Part shown: positions 34,555-44,796 of the stretch, piece after piece
Layout of the letters: each line of letters begins with the position of its first letter
Position numbering within the stretch: position 1 is the stretch's first letter
Origin: Azorinus chamasolen
Taxonomy: Eukaryota; Mollusca; Bivalvia; Cardiida; Solecurtidae
Direction of reading: 5' to 3'
DNA: 64,000 nt
NCBI GenBank assembly: GCA_963576725.1
Contig: OY755252.1
Coordinates: 44,369,552 to 44,433,551, forward strand
Position numbers and translations under genes: made by a program
The notes under the pieces: generated by a model
The model's input: only the letters and a program-made list of their open reading frames with translations
The model's database searches: none
Told to the model about the DNA's origin: nothing

Positions 34555-34848
34555 CACAGGAACAAAATTATGCAGAAAGATTCTCTAGGAGCTTTCTGCA
34601 TTACTTTCGCCCTGCATTAACCCCTTTCTCAATAAATACGCATTTCTACGCCTTTGCAGATAGAGTAGACCTAGAGGAGCCGTCTGATCAAGGTATGTCC
34701 TGTTTGCTTATGATAAAATATAGATATGATTCTACATTTCCTGCCATGGCCTAACTTCCAATGTCCATGTGCTTTTAAAACAATTAATCTAATTAATATT
34801 TATGATGTTATTATTTCTTACTGGAATTTTCACGGAGTAGAGGGTTAA
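34555..34848. mobile_element. P5 half followed by a P1 MITE
   Basis: GCAGAAAGATTCTCTAGG then CATTACTTTCGCCCTGCATTAA is P5. From 34617 TTAACCCCTTTCTC to 34848 AGGGTTAA is a P1 copy starting at the TTAA of P5's GCATTAA. The right part of P5 is not found after it. Confidence 0.55.
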
Positions 34849-34881
34849 ACAAACGCTTGCTATTGTGACATGTTTGCTTAC

Positions 34882-35176
34882 TACAGCTGAACTTCGATAT
34901 CTCGAACTCGGATAACTCAAACTTCGGGACAACTCAAACAAAAAGTTCGGTCCTTCCAAAATTTACAATACAGAATTTCACTAAAATGTATCACTACGCA
35001 TATCTAGAAACACATGTGACAGCTTAATGCAGGTCTAAAGTAATGCTATAGGAGCTTTCAGCATTACTTTAGACCTGCATTAAGACATTTTCCAGATTAG
35101 ACATCGGATAACTCGAACTGTGGTTATCCCGAAGTCATTTGTATGGTTCCTTGAAATTCGAGATAAGTTCAACTGT
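34882..35176. mobile_element. TA MITE with CAGCTGAACTTCGATAT ends
   Basis: TA CAGCTGAACTTCGATATCTC to GAGATAAGTTCAACTG TA. The central hairpin AATGCAGGTCTAAAGTAATG|CTATAGGAGCTTTCAG|CATTACTTTAGACCTGCATT resembles P5, though the outer sequence (GGATAACTCGAACT repeats) is different. Confidence 0.65.
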
Positions 35177-35216
35177 ATGTTGCTATTGGCCGATATAGAC
35201 AGCTTCCACTAGAGGG

Positions 35217-35352
35217 TTAATACACGTTCTTTCGGGCAATAACATCTGCAGCGTCCCGAGGGACTGTTGTTGGCCCGAGCCCGAAAGGCGAGGTCAACAA
35301 CATTCCCAAGGGACACTGCAGATGTTATTGCCCGAAAACAAATGTGTATTAA
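35217..35352. mobile_element. Two-level palindrome flanked by TTAA
   Basis: TTAATACACGTTCTTTCGGG then CAATAACATCTGCAG pair with CTGCAGATGTTATTG and CCCGAAAACAAATGTGTATTAA. Inside, GGGACTGTTGTTG pairs with CAACAACATTCCC. This looks like a foldback MITE. Confidence 0.7.
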
Positions 35353-35811
35353 CGCTATTCTTGCATACATGTAAACCCATTTTCTGCTTTCCTGCATCAA
35401 TTTATTTCTTCCAAATACGAGCAAAACAATACACTTCTTTGACACTTTCGTTCGTTCGATTTATGCAGTTTCCGGGCCACTCTTTTCTTTCTGACGTCAT
35501 TCCACGATTGTATCAAATACCGTTTACATGGGATTTCATTCAATATGTCTATCACTAAAAGCAGACTGGTTCATTGTCGGTGCCTTTGAAATACTCGCAC
35601 CGTTCATCTAGCTTAGGCCAAAACGCTATAGCGTTGGCGTCCATTGTTTACAGGTATAATTAAAACCGGTCAACAACAGCGCGTGAGCACGAGAATCGCC
35701 TTGTTAATACATGGTCTAGCGGGACTACAACATCACGTTTTGTGCAAGAATGTAGTGTGTTTGGCACCAGTCACTGGTTTGTTACGGTCAGTATACATAA
35801 CTTAACCCATT
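35353..35811. other. No gene seen
   Basis: Mixed-composition interval. Small open frames at 35322-35558 lack any recognisable motif. Confidence 0.45.
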
Positions 35812-36076
35812 CCCTCCCAGGCTATATTTAGAAACAACGTATTTGAATAAATCTATTGAAAAGGGGCATTTACTAGAAAAACGATTTTTTTAGAATTGTA
35901 TACGTTTGAAACCTATGTGATAAATATAGCATTTGCTCCTATGATGCAAACGCTCTATTAAGTCTATTTATCACAATGATTTCAAAAAGTGGCAGATGCC
36001 TTTTACAGAGGCATCAAGAGGCGCCAGTGGGAGGGAACGGGTTAATGAGGCGCCAGTGGGAGGGAATGGGTTAATG
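35812..36076. mobile_element. P4 MITE with duplicated right end
   Basis: TTAACCCATTCCCTCCCAGG to GGGAGGGAACGGGTTAA (36045), followed by a second GAGGCGCCAGTGGGAGGGAA and TGGGTTAA. The last ~31 bp are duplicated in tandem. Confidence 0.7.
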
Positions 36077-36627
36077 ACTAATTCTAAACTACCCCTATAG
36101 AAGGAAAGATGATTTGATATTTCATTTTGCTGAAAGACTGCATTTTTGTTGTTAATGCCTCTACTTCAAGGATACTTCAGTAAACAATTATGAACTCGGG
36201 AACATTAAGTTTACTAAAGTGATCTATTAATTAATGAAGGAATATTTACGATAGCAGGCAAGATGGAATCTATAACATTATTGAAGCAAATTGACACGAG
36301 TTGCATGATCAAATAGCCCCTAAAGGAGTTGTCTGATCTGGGTCAGTTTTCTTTTCAATGGTGAAATAAGGCGTGTACAAAAATGTCCCTCTAAACCTGA
36401 CGTTATATTTCGTATAAATATCAGTCTCAGAGACCGGTTGAAGCTTAATGCAGAATGGAAGCTTTATGTATGACTTTCATCCTGCATAAAGCAGCCATCT
36501 GCCTAAAATATCCAAAGTCGTCTCTTTTAGAATTCCGATTTAGAGGGGGTTTACTGTATATGAAGAAAGAGATAAAGAGAAATCGGATCGGAGCAATGTT
36601 ATTTAGTTATACATGCACAGTGATACT
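36077..36627. repeat. P5 copy and AT-rich DNA
   Basis: P5 at about 36375-36560 (CCTCTAAACCTGACG, GCTTAATGCAGAATGGAAGC, CTTTCATCCTGCATAAAGCA, GAGGGGGTTTACTGTA). P1 fragments lie near 36310-36370. Confidence 0.5.
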
Positions 36628-36800
36628 GTTTAACTCTTTCGCTGCCAATGTCGCATCTGTGAGTACCTACAATGTATGCAAACCGTTTGGGTCCAGATGA
36701 GACGTTTCACCAGGATTTAAGCTGTTTGTTATTATGACTATCATTTTGAAACAAAAATGAAGAAAAAAAATGAAAATAGTAGTAGTCGACAAAGTTACTG
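36628..36800. mobile_element. P2 MITE, truncated
   Basis: TTAACTCTTTCGCTGCCAA, GGGTCCAGATGAGACG then TTTCACCAGGATTTAAGC. The core is collapsed, and the right end stops after GTCGACAAAGTTAC. Confidence 0.6.
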
Positions 36801-36961
36801 ACCCATAATTAGACCAGTGTTGATGATCGCTTAAGACAGATTCTATTGGTATTTATAAATTATTTTGACGTTATTATGGATAATTTTAGCAATGTTACCA
36901 GCATATTGTAATAGGCCCTCATTCCTTACTCTGTAATTAAGCACTATATTTGAATAGCCAT

Positions 36962-37202
36962 TTAACCTTTTCGGTGCCAAATTTCTAATTGTCGTCTGCA
37001 ATCCAAGTTTGTTAAATCATTCAGTAAAATAAGGAAATGAGATAAATAAATGCAAATTTCAATAAAGCACATATATAGAAATAGAGACTGAGACAAATAG
37101 TGAAGTCCCTGATCAGACGCCGCCTTGAAAAGGCGGCGTCTGACCTGAGACTGCACTATTTGTCGTGGTGGATTTATGCGACTGCGGCAGTGAAAGGGTT
37201 AA
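36962..37202. mobile_element. P2-like MITE with a different symmetric core
   Basis: TTAACCTTTTCGGTGCCAAA to GCGGCAGTGAAAGGGTTAA. The core CCCTGATCAGACGCCGCC|TTGAAAA|GGCGGCGTCTGACCTGAG keeps the CCCT / CTCA asymmetry while the tip differs from canonical P2 on both arms. Confidence 0.7.
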
Positions 37203-37612
37203 ATGCGGGACCCGCGTGTACTGGCATTTGCAAGCGGTGTAGACCCAGGTCTTAGGAGACCTCCGACCGATGTATGCACTGTTTGTCACTCAAAATCCCT
37301 TCGCTAAACGTTTCTCTTTCATACGGTATGGGTTCCACCGATTAGCTATAATAGACTGTTCTCTCTCACACGGGTATGCATTATGTATCATATTACTTTT
37401 CTTTAAGAAATCCCTAAATATTCACGGTAAGCTTGATCTGCTTGAATTCTGGAATAGTCCTTTTTAAAAGTCAGCCTAGAAAAGGTTAAGAGAATAAAGG
37501 GAGAATGTTTGTATCATCCACATATGTAAGTATCAGCACAATGATACATTTACATGTATCTGGGATAATACAAGTACTTTTAGTTGAGAGAGTGTATACT
37601 AAAGTCGTTCAT
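37203..37612. other. P1 fragment, no gene
   Basis: GCGGTGTAGACCCAGGTCTT ... GTATGCACTGTTTGTC is a degenerate P1 core (37220-37290). Nothing else is supported. Confidence 0.4.
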
Positions 37613-37801
37613 TTAACCCATTCCCTCACATTGACGCATTTAGACGCCTCTGTAAAAGTAACGTTTTGAAACCATTGTGATAAATAGAGCATTTCATCCA
37701 TAGAAGCAAATGCTGTATTTACCACAATGGTTTTACTCAATCTAAAAGTTTCCCTTTCTCTATTGTTGGATTTAAAAATATTCTATGGGGAAATTGGTTA
37801 A
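37613..37801. mobile_element. P4 MITE
   Basis: TTAACCCATTCCCTCACATT to ATGGGGAAATTGGTTAA. The hairpin ATTGTGATAAATAGAGCATT...AATGCTGTATTTACCACAAT is intact, and other P4 parts appear inverted relative to 27522-27750. Confidence 0.65.
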
Positions 37802-38054
37802 ACAAAAATGGTAAATATAGCACATGTCCTCTGCCGTCAACCAGCTACCCGATAGGAAAGCAGTACTGCGTATTTGTAACCACTGTGTCTCTACCAGGCA
37901 GAAAAATTAGACTCAGATTCTGCAGGCCCACGTGGAACTGTTTTATCAAGATCTGTTTTGTTTCCTAATGAAGTAGTTTATCTTGATTTTACAGTTTCTG
38001 TCAAAACATCTCTTGGTCATATTGCTATACTATAATGTATTCAGCTAATAAATA

Positions 38055-38269
38055 TTAACCCTTTCGCTGCCAATGCCGGATCTGTGATTACCTATACAAA
38101 CAGTATGGATCCAGATGAGACGCCGAGTAACTCGGCGTCTCATCAGGATCCAAACCGTTTGTTACTGTTACTATGGTTTTGAAATAAAAATGAAGAAAAT
38201 AAAAAAAATGAAAATTTGTAGCGGACGACAAAGTTAGCAGACGACAGAGTTTGGCAGCGAAAGGGTTAA
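38055..38269 (+). mobile_element. P2 MITE, best-preserved copy
   Basis: TTAACCCTTTCGCTGCCAAT to TTGGCAGCGAAAGGGTTAA. The core (38107-38152) is GGATCCAGATGAGACGCCGA|GTAAC|TCGGCGTCTCATCAGGATCC, with the A/A mismatch the only departure from symmetry in the arms. Confidence 0.85.
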
Positions 38270-39067
38270 TGCATTCATTATGTCTTACAATGAATATTCA
38301 TCGAGTAAAGTGCTAAACACGCCCTTTTTCATACAGTTGACCAGGAAAATCATATAAGAAGAAAGCGATTATATTTATAAATCTCATTATGAATATTTTA
38401 CCTATATTAACCCTTTCCCTCATATAAACGTGTTTTCAAGCATTTGAAAACAGAGTAGATCCAGATCAGATGGCTCATAGAGGAGCCATATGATCAGGGT
38501 CTGCTCTGTTTGCTAATGGGGAATGTTTTTATCTAAAATTGTAGTAAATGTATGGAGTCACTAGAACCTGTCTTGAGCATAGGGGCAAGACACGTTTGAG
38601 TCAGTATATCTATACATATACTGACTCAGACGTATCTTGCCCCTGTGGTCTTAAGCGGTCATCAAAAGAAGGTCTAATTATGCGTCTCTAAGGCAGATGG
38701 TAGCTTAACACAGTTCAAAAGTAATGCAATAAGCTCCCATAGGAGCTTTCTGCATTACCTGTTTCTGCACTAAGCAACTACCTAGTTTTAATACTCCTAG
38801 CTCAATAAATGAATGGCCACTTGGGACAGGTTCTACTATAAATTGTCATTCAATTGCTCTTGGAATACTGTGTGAACTACATAGTTTGTATTAACTCTTT
38901 CACTCATGTTGACGCCTTTCAATGCCTTTGCGAACTGAGTAGATCCAGATCAGATGACTCCTAAGGGAGCCGTCTGGTCAGGGTCTACTTTGTTTGCTTG
39001 TGATATGATATAGTTTCTAACCAAGCCAACATTGTCCAGTGTCCATGTGCCATTATATAAAAAAGTA
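38270..39067. repeat. P1, P5 and P1 copies
   Basis: P1 from 38407 (TTAACCCTTTCCCTCATATA, core GATCCAGATCAGATGGCTCA). P5-like element about 38560-38840, whose left half contains a second hairpin GGGGCAAGACACGTTTGAGT...ACTCAGACGTATCTTGCCCC (38582-38643). P1 from 38890 (TTAACTCTTTCACTCATG). Confidence 0.6.
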
Positions 39068-39317
39068 TTAACCCTTCTCTCGCTGAATTTTAAAATACAT
39101 TTCTCCTTCTTTACCCATGTCCTGTTGTATAATTACATATATCTTCACTGTGTACAATTGTTTCGCTGTGCAATCACTGCTGTGGAGTGCACTGGTTGCA
39201 CAATCTACTTGCAAATAGAGCAGACCCTGATGAGACAGCTCCTGCAGGAGCTGTCTCATCTAGGTCTTCACTATTTACAGGTAGGTATATTGACGTGAAT
39301 AGCAAGCGAAGAGTTAA
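39068..39317 (+). mobile_element. P3 MITE, complete
   Basis: TTAACCCTTCTCTCGCTG to TAGCAAGCGAAGAGTTAA. Core CAGACCCTGATGAGACAGCT|CCTGCAGG|AGCTGTCTCATCTAGGTCTT. Confidence 0.8.
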
Positions 39318-40139
39318 TAGCATTAGTATAATGCTATCATTATTTCTGACATGTAATCAAAAGGGAAAACATATTAAACTTTATTTCTAAAGAATAAGTT
39401 AACTTGCATTGGTTTTAGGAATGCTTTATGAGGAATATTCAAGAGACATAGGCACTGCCTTTATATTCTCCTCAGAAGCATTCTGAATACGGACCAGGTC
39501 CGTCACCCGATAATCATCTTTTATCTTGATTCTATCATTGTGTGAAGAAAGTCAGTCGCCTCTCAGCATCTGAGGGACTACTGAGCACTACTTGTTATTC
39601 AAAAGGATTTTGACATATAATCCTGATGTCGACGAATACATGGTCATGCTCAATGCACATGGGACAGGGATAGGCGTGTTTTTATGCGTCACTCTTTGGG
39701 ACACCTTTGCTAATAATAATCATGCGTTGTGGTGATTACTAATATTGATTTGAAGGAGCCCTCTGATAAGGTTCTGCACTGTTTGCTGAACCCATCAATG
39801 TCAAAGGCTCATTACAGTACATATTTTGTTTGCTGTGTCCCCTCTATATGCTTAATGGATGGGCTCCAAAGCAAGATCTGGACGGGTTTACTGAAATGAT
39901 ATAGGAGTAAATGTGTTAATCCCTGATTAATATTCATGTAGGAAATAATGACGTCATGAATATTAAAATAAGATTATTTTTTTATAATGACTGAGACAGA
40001 AGCTGTAAAATCATATCTATATTACACCATAAGAAAACAGAGCATACCCCGATCAGATGGCTCCTATAGGAGCCGTCTGATCTTCGCAATACCGAGGGTA
40101 TACGAAAGGCACTAATGTCTTGAGCACAGTGATACAAAT
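39318..40139. other. Fragments of palindromic repeats
   Basis: TTAATATTCATGTAGGAAAT then TGACGTCATGAATATTAA at 39927-39964 is one of several copies of a TGACGTCA-containing palindrome. A P1 core is at 40046-40083. No gene. Confidence 0.45.
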
Positions 40140-40425
40140 CTGTATGCAATCTGTATACAATGCCCACTAGAACAATGTAGTGATCTACGTTACAAATGGT
40201 CTTTAAAACAACGTTCTACAATAGTGCAATATCCGCTGGAGTAACAAACTATACACATTTGCCTTCAGAAAAATGTTCCACCCAGGTTAGTACTATGTCC
40301 GCTTTAGCAACAGAACTTTACACAATGGCCTTCAGAACATCATTCTACCCGACGTAGATCTAGTACAATGTCCGCTGGAGCAACATAATTATACGCAAGG
40401 CCAATGTCCTACCAAGGTGCGTGCG
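40140..40425. repeat. ~75-bp imperfect tandem repeat
   Basis: AATATCCGCTGGAGTAAC, ACTATGTCCGCTTTAGCAAC and CAATGTCCGCTGGAGCAAC start successive units near 40227, 40302 and 40376. Each is followed by GCCTTCAGAA and a GTTCTACCC-like sequence. A more diverged unit precedes them. Confidence 0.65.
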
Positions 40426-40669
40426 ACAGCTCGATTACAGACTGCCTTAACAAAGAGGTTTGAAATAAAAGACGACTACATGTAATCATTACATATTGCG
40501 TGTTTTGAGAATTGACAGCCGCAATTCACACCATTTCGTTTTAAGAAAAGTTCAGTCTTTTTTCTTTCCTATGCTCCATAAACACGTCTTTCTACGCATT
40601 TGCAAACATAGTAGACCCAGATCAGACGGTTCATGTAAGAGTCGTGTGGTCAGGGCCTGCACTGTTTGC
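40426..40669. repeat. P1 MITE fragment
   Basis: AACACGTCTTTCTACGCATT then GTAGACCCAGATCAGACGGT|TCATGTAAGAG|TCGTGTGGTCAGGGCCTGC at 40580-40660. Confidence 0.55.
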
Positions 40670-40886
40670 TTAATCCCTTCCGTGCCACAATGACGGGTCT
40701 ATGATATCACATGCAAACAGGTTGGATCCAGATGAGACGCCGAGTAACTCGGCGTCTCATCAGGATCCAAACTGTTTTTTACTGTTACTATGTCTTTGAA
40801 ACAAAAACGAAGAAAATAAAAAAAATGAAAATTTATAGCAGACGACAAATTTAGCAGACGACAGAGTTTGGCAGCGAAAGGGTTAA
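40670..40886 (+). mobile_element. P2 MITE
   Basis: TTAATCCCTTCCGTGCCACA to TTGGCAGCGAAAGGGTTAA. Core GGATCCAGATGAGACGCCGA|GTAAC|TCGGCGTCTCATCAGGATCC. Confidence 0.8.
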
Positions 40887-41657
40887 TTAAAGTCACGTGT
40901 TTGTTAAGGAACAATATAGGTAGGATTCTACTGCTTCTGTCATGGCAAAAATGTCCTGGGTTTGTGTGCCATTAGAAAAAATATTCTAATTAGTATTCAT
41001 AATGTTGTTATTTCATTCAAGAATATTCATAGAGTAAAGAGTTATAGTATTTCAGTGCATATATACTGCGGATACTCCTCAAACAGAACCAACGTAAGTA
41101 ATTATTCATAACAGTTCTCATTCCTCAATCTGCTGTGAAACAAAATAATGCCTGCTTAAATTTAGATCTGGGTCCATGCTTATAAAACTTTTAGTTGAGT
41201 CTGAGTTCGTACTTTGGCTCAAATCTGACCAATCGAAAACTTGAGAACTCAAATCTGACCAATCAAAAACATGAGAACGAACTCAGACTCAACTGAAAGT
41301 TCTTATAGGATGGACCCTGGTGTAAGTTTGATTACTTTCAGTTCGGTCAAGCCCTTTGGCAACTATGTGTCGAGTGTTGGACAACGAGTTACTTGGCGTC
41401 TCATCTGGATCTAGGCGGTTTACAGATCAAACTCAGGATAACCGGATAGCGGGATAAGGGTTAATAAAGCGGGATGGTCTCATAGTCTTAGTACGTCAAC
41501 TTATTCAGAAAACACTACAATGTATCAATTATCAACACTTTCTCTGATGAATATTCATGTAATAAATAATGACATCATGAATACTAATGTTTTTAATAGC
41601 ATTATAAGCAATGAATTGCGATAATGACTTAAACTGTAAAATCAGATTTATATTATT
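40887..41657. repeat. P7 repeat, P2 relic and AT-rich DNA
   Basis: P7 hairpin at 41165-41310 (CTTATAAAACTTTTAGTTGA ... TCAACTGAAAGTTCTTATAG). P2 relic around 41375-41463. TGAATATTCATG...TGACATCATGAATA near 41548-41584. Confidence 0.5.
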
Positions 41658-41800
41658 AATACATAAATACTTGAATTGCTCTGATCTAATATTTCGACTA
41701 CTAAGGGCCCTTTTCAAAGATTATCATGTCATGATAATCTTTGAAAAAGGCCCTTAGTGGTCGAAACATTAGATCAGAGCAATTCAAGTATTTATGTATT
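41658..41800. repeat. 70-bp-arm near-perfect hairpin
   Basis: AATACATAAATACTTGAATT ... CTAAGGGCCCTTTTCAAAGA pairs with its complement around ATTATCATGTCATGATAAT. Only two or three positions mismatch over ~70 bp. It stands alone without MITE-like ends. Confidence 0.8.
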
Positions 41801-42479
41801 ATATTAATTCCCTATTTTGGAATATTTTCTTCATTGTGTATTATTTATAAGCAAAACGAGCAGACCTTGTCGAGACTTCTCCTACAGGAGCCGTCTGATA
41901 TGGGTCTACTCTGAATGCAAACACGTTTATATTAAGGAAAGGGTTAACTTTGCTTATCAAAAGCAACAGCAGAAAGTGAACCTAGACTTTACGTAAAACC
42001 CACGACAGATTTTGCTGACGACGCATGTCTCATGATTCTCAAATGTCTAAAATAGAAATGCTTTTTGTTGTTCGCAGTAATAAACTTGTACGCGTAAGCT
42101 TTGCATGGAATATGGATACAGAAGAGACGTAAAGTAACTCGGCATCTCATCAGGATCTACACTGTTCCACACTCTGATTATTCTTTGAAAAAGAAATTGA
42201 AAAAAACAAATCCACTCTAAAACTTGAAGCGGATGATAAATCTTACTAGACGAAACTTGCTTGGCGGCAAATTAAACAGACTGTTCATTAGGCGGAGGGA
42301 ACTGTCAAACCATGGACTGTAATTATATGAGATATTACATGAAATATGGTTGAAAACGCCATTTAAGACTACAGGAAACTACTAAAACTAATTTACAAAC
42401 AAGTTAAATCCATATACTATATAGAGAAATCTGCGTGTGTCTGATCAAGATCGTAACTTTTTTATCATACTTTTACAGA
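41801..42479. other. P1/P2 fragments, no gene
   Basis: A P1 core at 41855-41920 and a P2 relic around 42115-42170. AT-rich remainder. Confidence 0.4.
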
Positions 42480-42697
42480 TTAACCCTTACAATGCTGAAT
42501 TGTCAGATGGACTATTCCAAAGTTCAAACAGGTGAGGCTCATGGTTAATATTTAGGCATTTCTTCTAAAGAAACGTGTATGTAACCTAACACATAGTGCA
42601 TACCCAGATGAGAGGGGTCCTCTAGCAGCCCTCTCATCTGGGTATACACTGTTTGCATAGGACATTAGTGGCTCTTGTCCCGGACTGTAAGGGTCAA
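42480..42697. mobile_element. TTAA MITE with CCCTTACAATGCTG ends
   Basis: TTAACCCTTACAATGCTG to GGACTGTAAGGGTCAA. The core GTGCATACCCAGATGAGAGG|GGTCCTCTAGCAGC|CCTCTCATCTGGGTATACAC is symmetric at the position where P1-P3 carry a mismatch. Confidence 0.65.
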
Positions 42698-43069
42698 CAC
42701 TTACTCTGCTGTTAAAATGATATCTGCTCAATGAGGTTTCCAGATGATATAAACCTCTTTTGTACATACTCCTGACTCGCATATGTTAATAACCTATACA
42801 CGAGTGGTCTGAACTGGGTCTACTCTGTTTGTAAAGACATGGAAAAACATACAAGGGACATGACTGAACACACTTGCACCAGATTCCTTTAAAATATAGA
42901 TCATTCATACAGAATTCTAGTTGCTATGGCAACTAAATCGAAACTTTTCTTCCAATACAATACAATTCCAGACTAATTTATTCCAAAACAATGCAATTAC
43001 ATTTTGCTAAGTAAATTGCAGAAATGTACACCTGGTATTTCCATACAGCCGCCGTTGACAAAGCTAGTT
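42698..43069. other. No gene seen
   Basis: AT-rich with one P1 fragment (42800-42835). Confidence 0.4.
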
Positions 43070-43530
43070 TGCCGTATATGGTAAGTTATAAGGTATATAC
43101 ACTACGTATATACACTACCGTATATGGTAAGTTATATGGTATATACACTACGTATATACACTACCGTATATATATACACTACCGTATATGGTAAGTTATA
43201 TGGTATATACACTACGTATATACACTACCGTATATACACTACCGTATATACACTACCGTATATGGTAAGTTATAAGGTATATACACTACCGTATATGGTA
43301 AGTTATAAGGTATATACACTACGTATATACACTACCGTATATGGTAAGTTATAAGGTATATACACTACCGTATATACACTACCGTATATACACTACCGTA
43401 TATGGTAAGTTATAAGGTATATACACTACGTATATACACTACCGTATATACACTACCGTATATACACTACCGTATATGGTAAGTTATAAGGTATATACAC
43501 TACGTATATACACTACCGTATATGGTAAGG
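43070..43530. repeat. TATACACTACCGTATATGG satellite
   Basis: Alternating short units TATACACTACCGTATA and TGGTAAGTTATAAGG occur in an irregular higher-order pattern over ~460 bp. The open frame through it (IYTTVYGKLYG-like) is only the repeat read in triplets. Confidence 0.85.
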
Positions 43531-43859
43531 AAGTGAAACCTTTGAAAAAAACGTCTTCGGTCCGATGTCAAAATACATTTACAGAGGTGTTCCATGCTTA
43601 GATATCTACTACATTTCTAAACGTTTTTTATTGGCGGTAAACATTGGGTGATGGGGTTAGTTTCCAAATACGGTTAAATAGCGAAACTCTTAAGAGAAAA
43701 GACCACCTGTTTATTTAAAAATAATGTTACATAGGCGTTCTTTGATTATTTAGCTTCCACACTCCTTAACTGTTTCCGTCATATAAACGTGTTTTCACTC
43801 TTTTGAAAACAGAGTATAATCTACTCCAGATCAGACATCTCATGACCTATCTGATCAGG
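43531..43859. other. Spacer between satellite arrays
   Basis: A P1 fragment is at 43785-43860. No gene. Confidence 0.4.
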
Positions 43860-44370
43860 ATTTACCCTTTTCCGACTTCCATGTTCCGATTTCCAGGTTC
43901 CATATTCCGACTTCCAAGTTCCAATTTCATTGTTCCGACATTCCTACTTCCAACTACCACTTTCCGACAGTTTCGCGCCCTTTACTTCATGCATGTCAAT
44001 ACAGCTGACATGCCAGGCGCCCCAGTTGTTCTAAATTTTTGAAAGATTGCGTCGCCTCCCAGATAAGAAAAACAAATTCGGAAATTGGAACTTGGAACAT
44101 ACAAATCGGAACATAGAAATCGGAACTTGGAAGTGGGAACGTGGAACATGGAAGTCGGAACTTGGAACATGGAAGTCGAAACTTGGAACATGAAAGTCGA
44201 AACTTGGAACAAGAAAGTCGGAACTTGGAACATGGAAGTCGGAACTTGGAAGTCAGAACTTGGAACATGGAAGTCGGAACTTAGAACATGGATGCTGAAA
44301 GGTGGACCTTGGAACATGGAAGTCGGAACTTGGAACCTTGAAGTCGGAACTTGGAACTCGGGCGTAAACA
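43860..44370. repeat. Inverted minisatellite arms (GGAACTTGGAAGTC)
   Basis: 43868-43972 is a run of TTCCGACTTCCATG-type units. 44080-44362 is the complement, GGAAGTCGGAACTTGGAACA-type units of ~12-26 bp. The two arms face each other across ~105 bp, so a transcript could fold into a long imperfect hairpin. Both strands read open for 90-129 codons because the unit has no stop. Confidence 0.8.
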
Positions 44371-44582
44371 ATATACACTAACCATATAGTAAATTATTTT
44401 GGAAGTAAGAAATAAGAACTTGAAAGACGGAAGTTTGAAGTAGGAATTTAGAATGTTACTAGTGGGCTTTCGCAGATCCGACCGTACAGTTTCTACCAAT
44501 ACCAAAACTTCATGTGTACCATTATAAAAAAAAATCAGGTAATAAATAATCATTCAAGATAGCATTATGTTTCACATGAGTA
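44371..44582. other. P1-type flank
   Basis: Contains CAGTTTCTACCAATACCA then AATCATTCAAGATAGC, typical of P1 long arms. No gene. Confidence 0.4.
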
Positions 44583-44796
44583 TTAACTCATTGCACGCTA
44601 AGTAATTGTTCGTCTGCAACAATTGTCGTCTGCTTCAATTCTTAAAATAAACTTTCTCTCATTCATTTGCAAACATATGGTAAAGACGACAAACAGTTTG
44701 GATCCTGATGAGACGCCGCATTATGCGGCGTCTCATCTGGATCCAAACTGTTTGCAAAGGTAATCACAGTTTCGCCGCTAGCGTGCAAAGAGTTAA
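44583..44796 (-). mobile_element. P2 MITE with symmetric tip variant
   Basis: TTAACTCATTGCACGCTAAG to TAGCGTGCAAAGAGTTAA. The core GGATCCTGATGAGACGCCGC|ATTAT|GCGGCGTCTCATCTGGATCC has a tip changed on both arms compared with 38107-38152, and the CCT/CCA mismatch retained. Confidence 0.8.

Noticed and set aside
43070..43530. CRISPR-like array
   Set aside because: Units are contiguous and AT-rich with no unique spacers, in a eukaryotic context.
43124..44381. Repeat proteins in the minisatellites
   Set aside because: Stop-free because of repeat unit composition; open on both strands, with no start context or exons.
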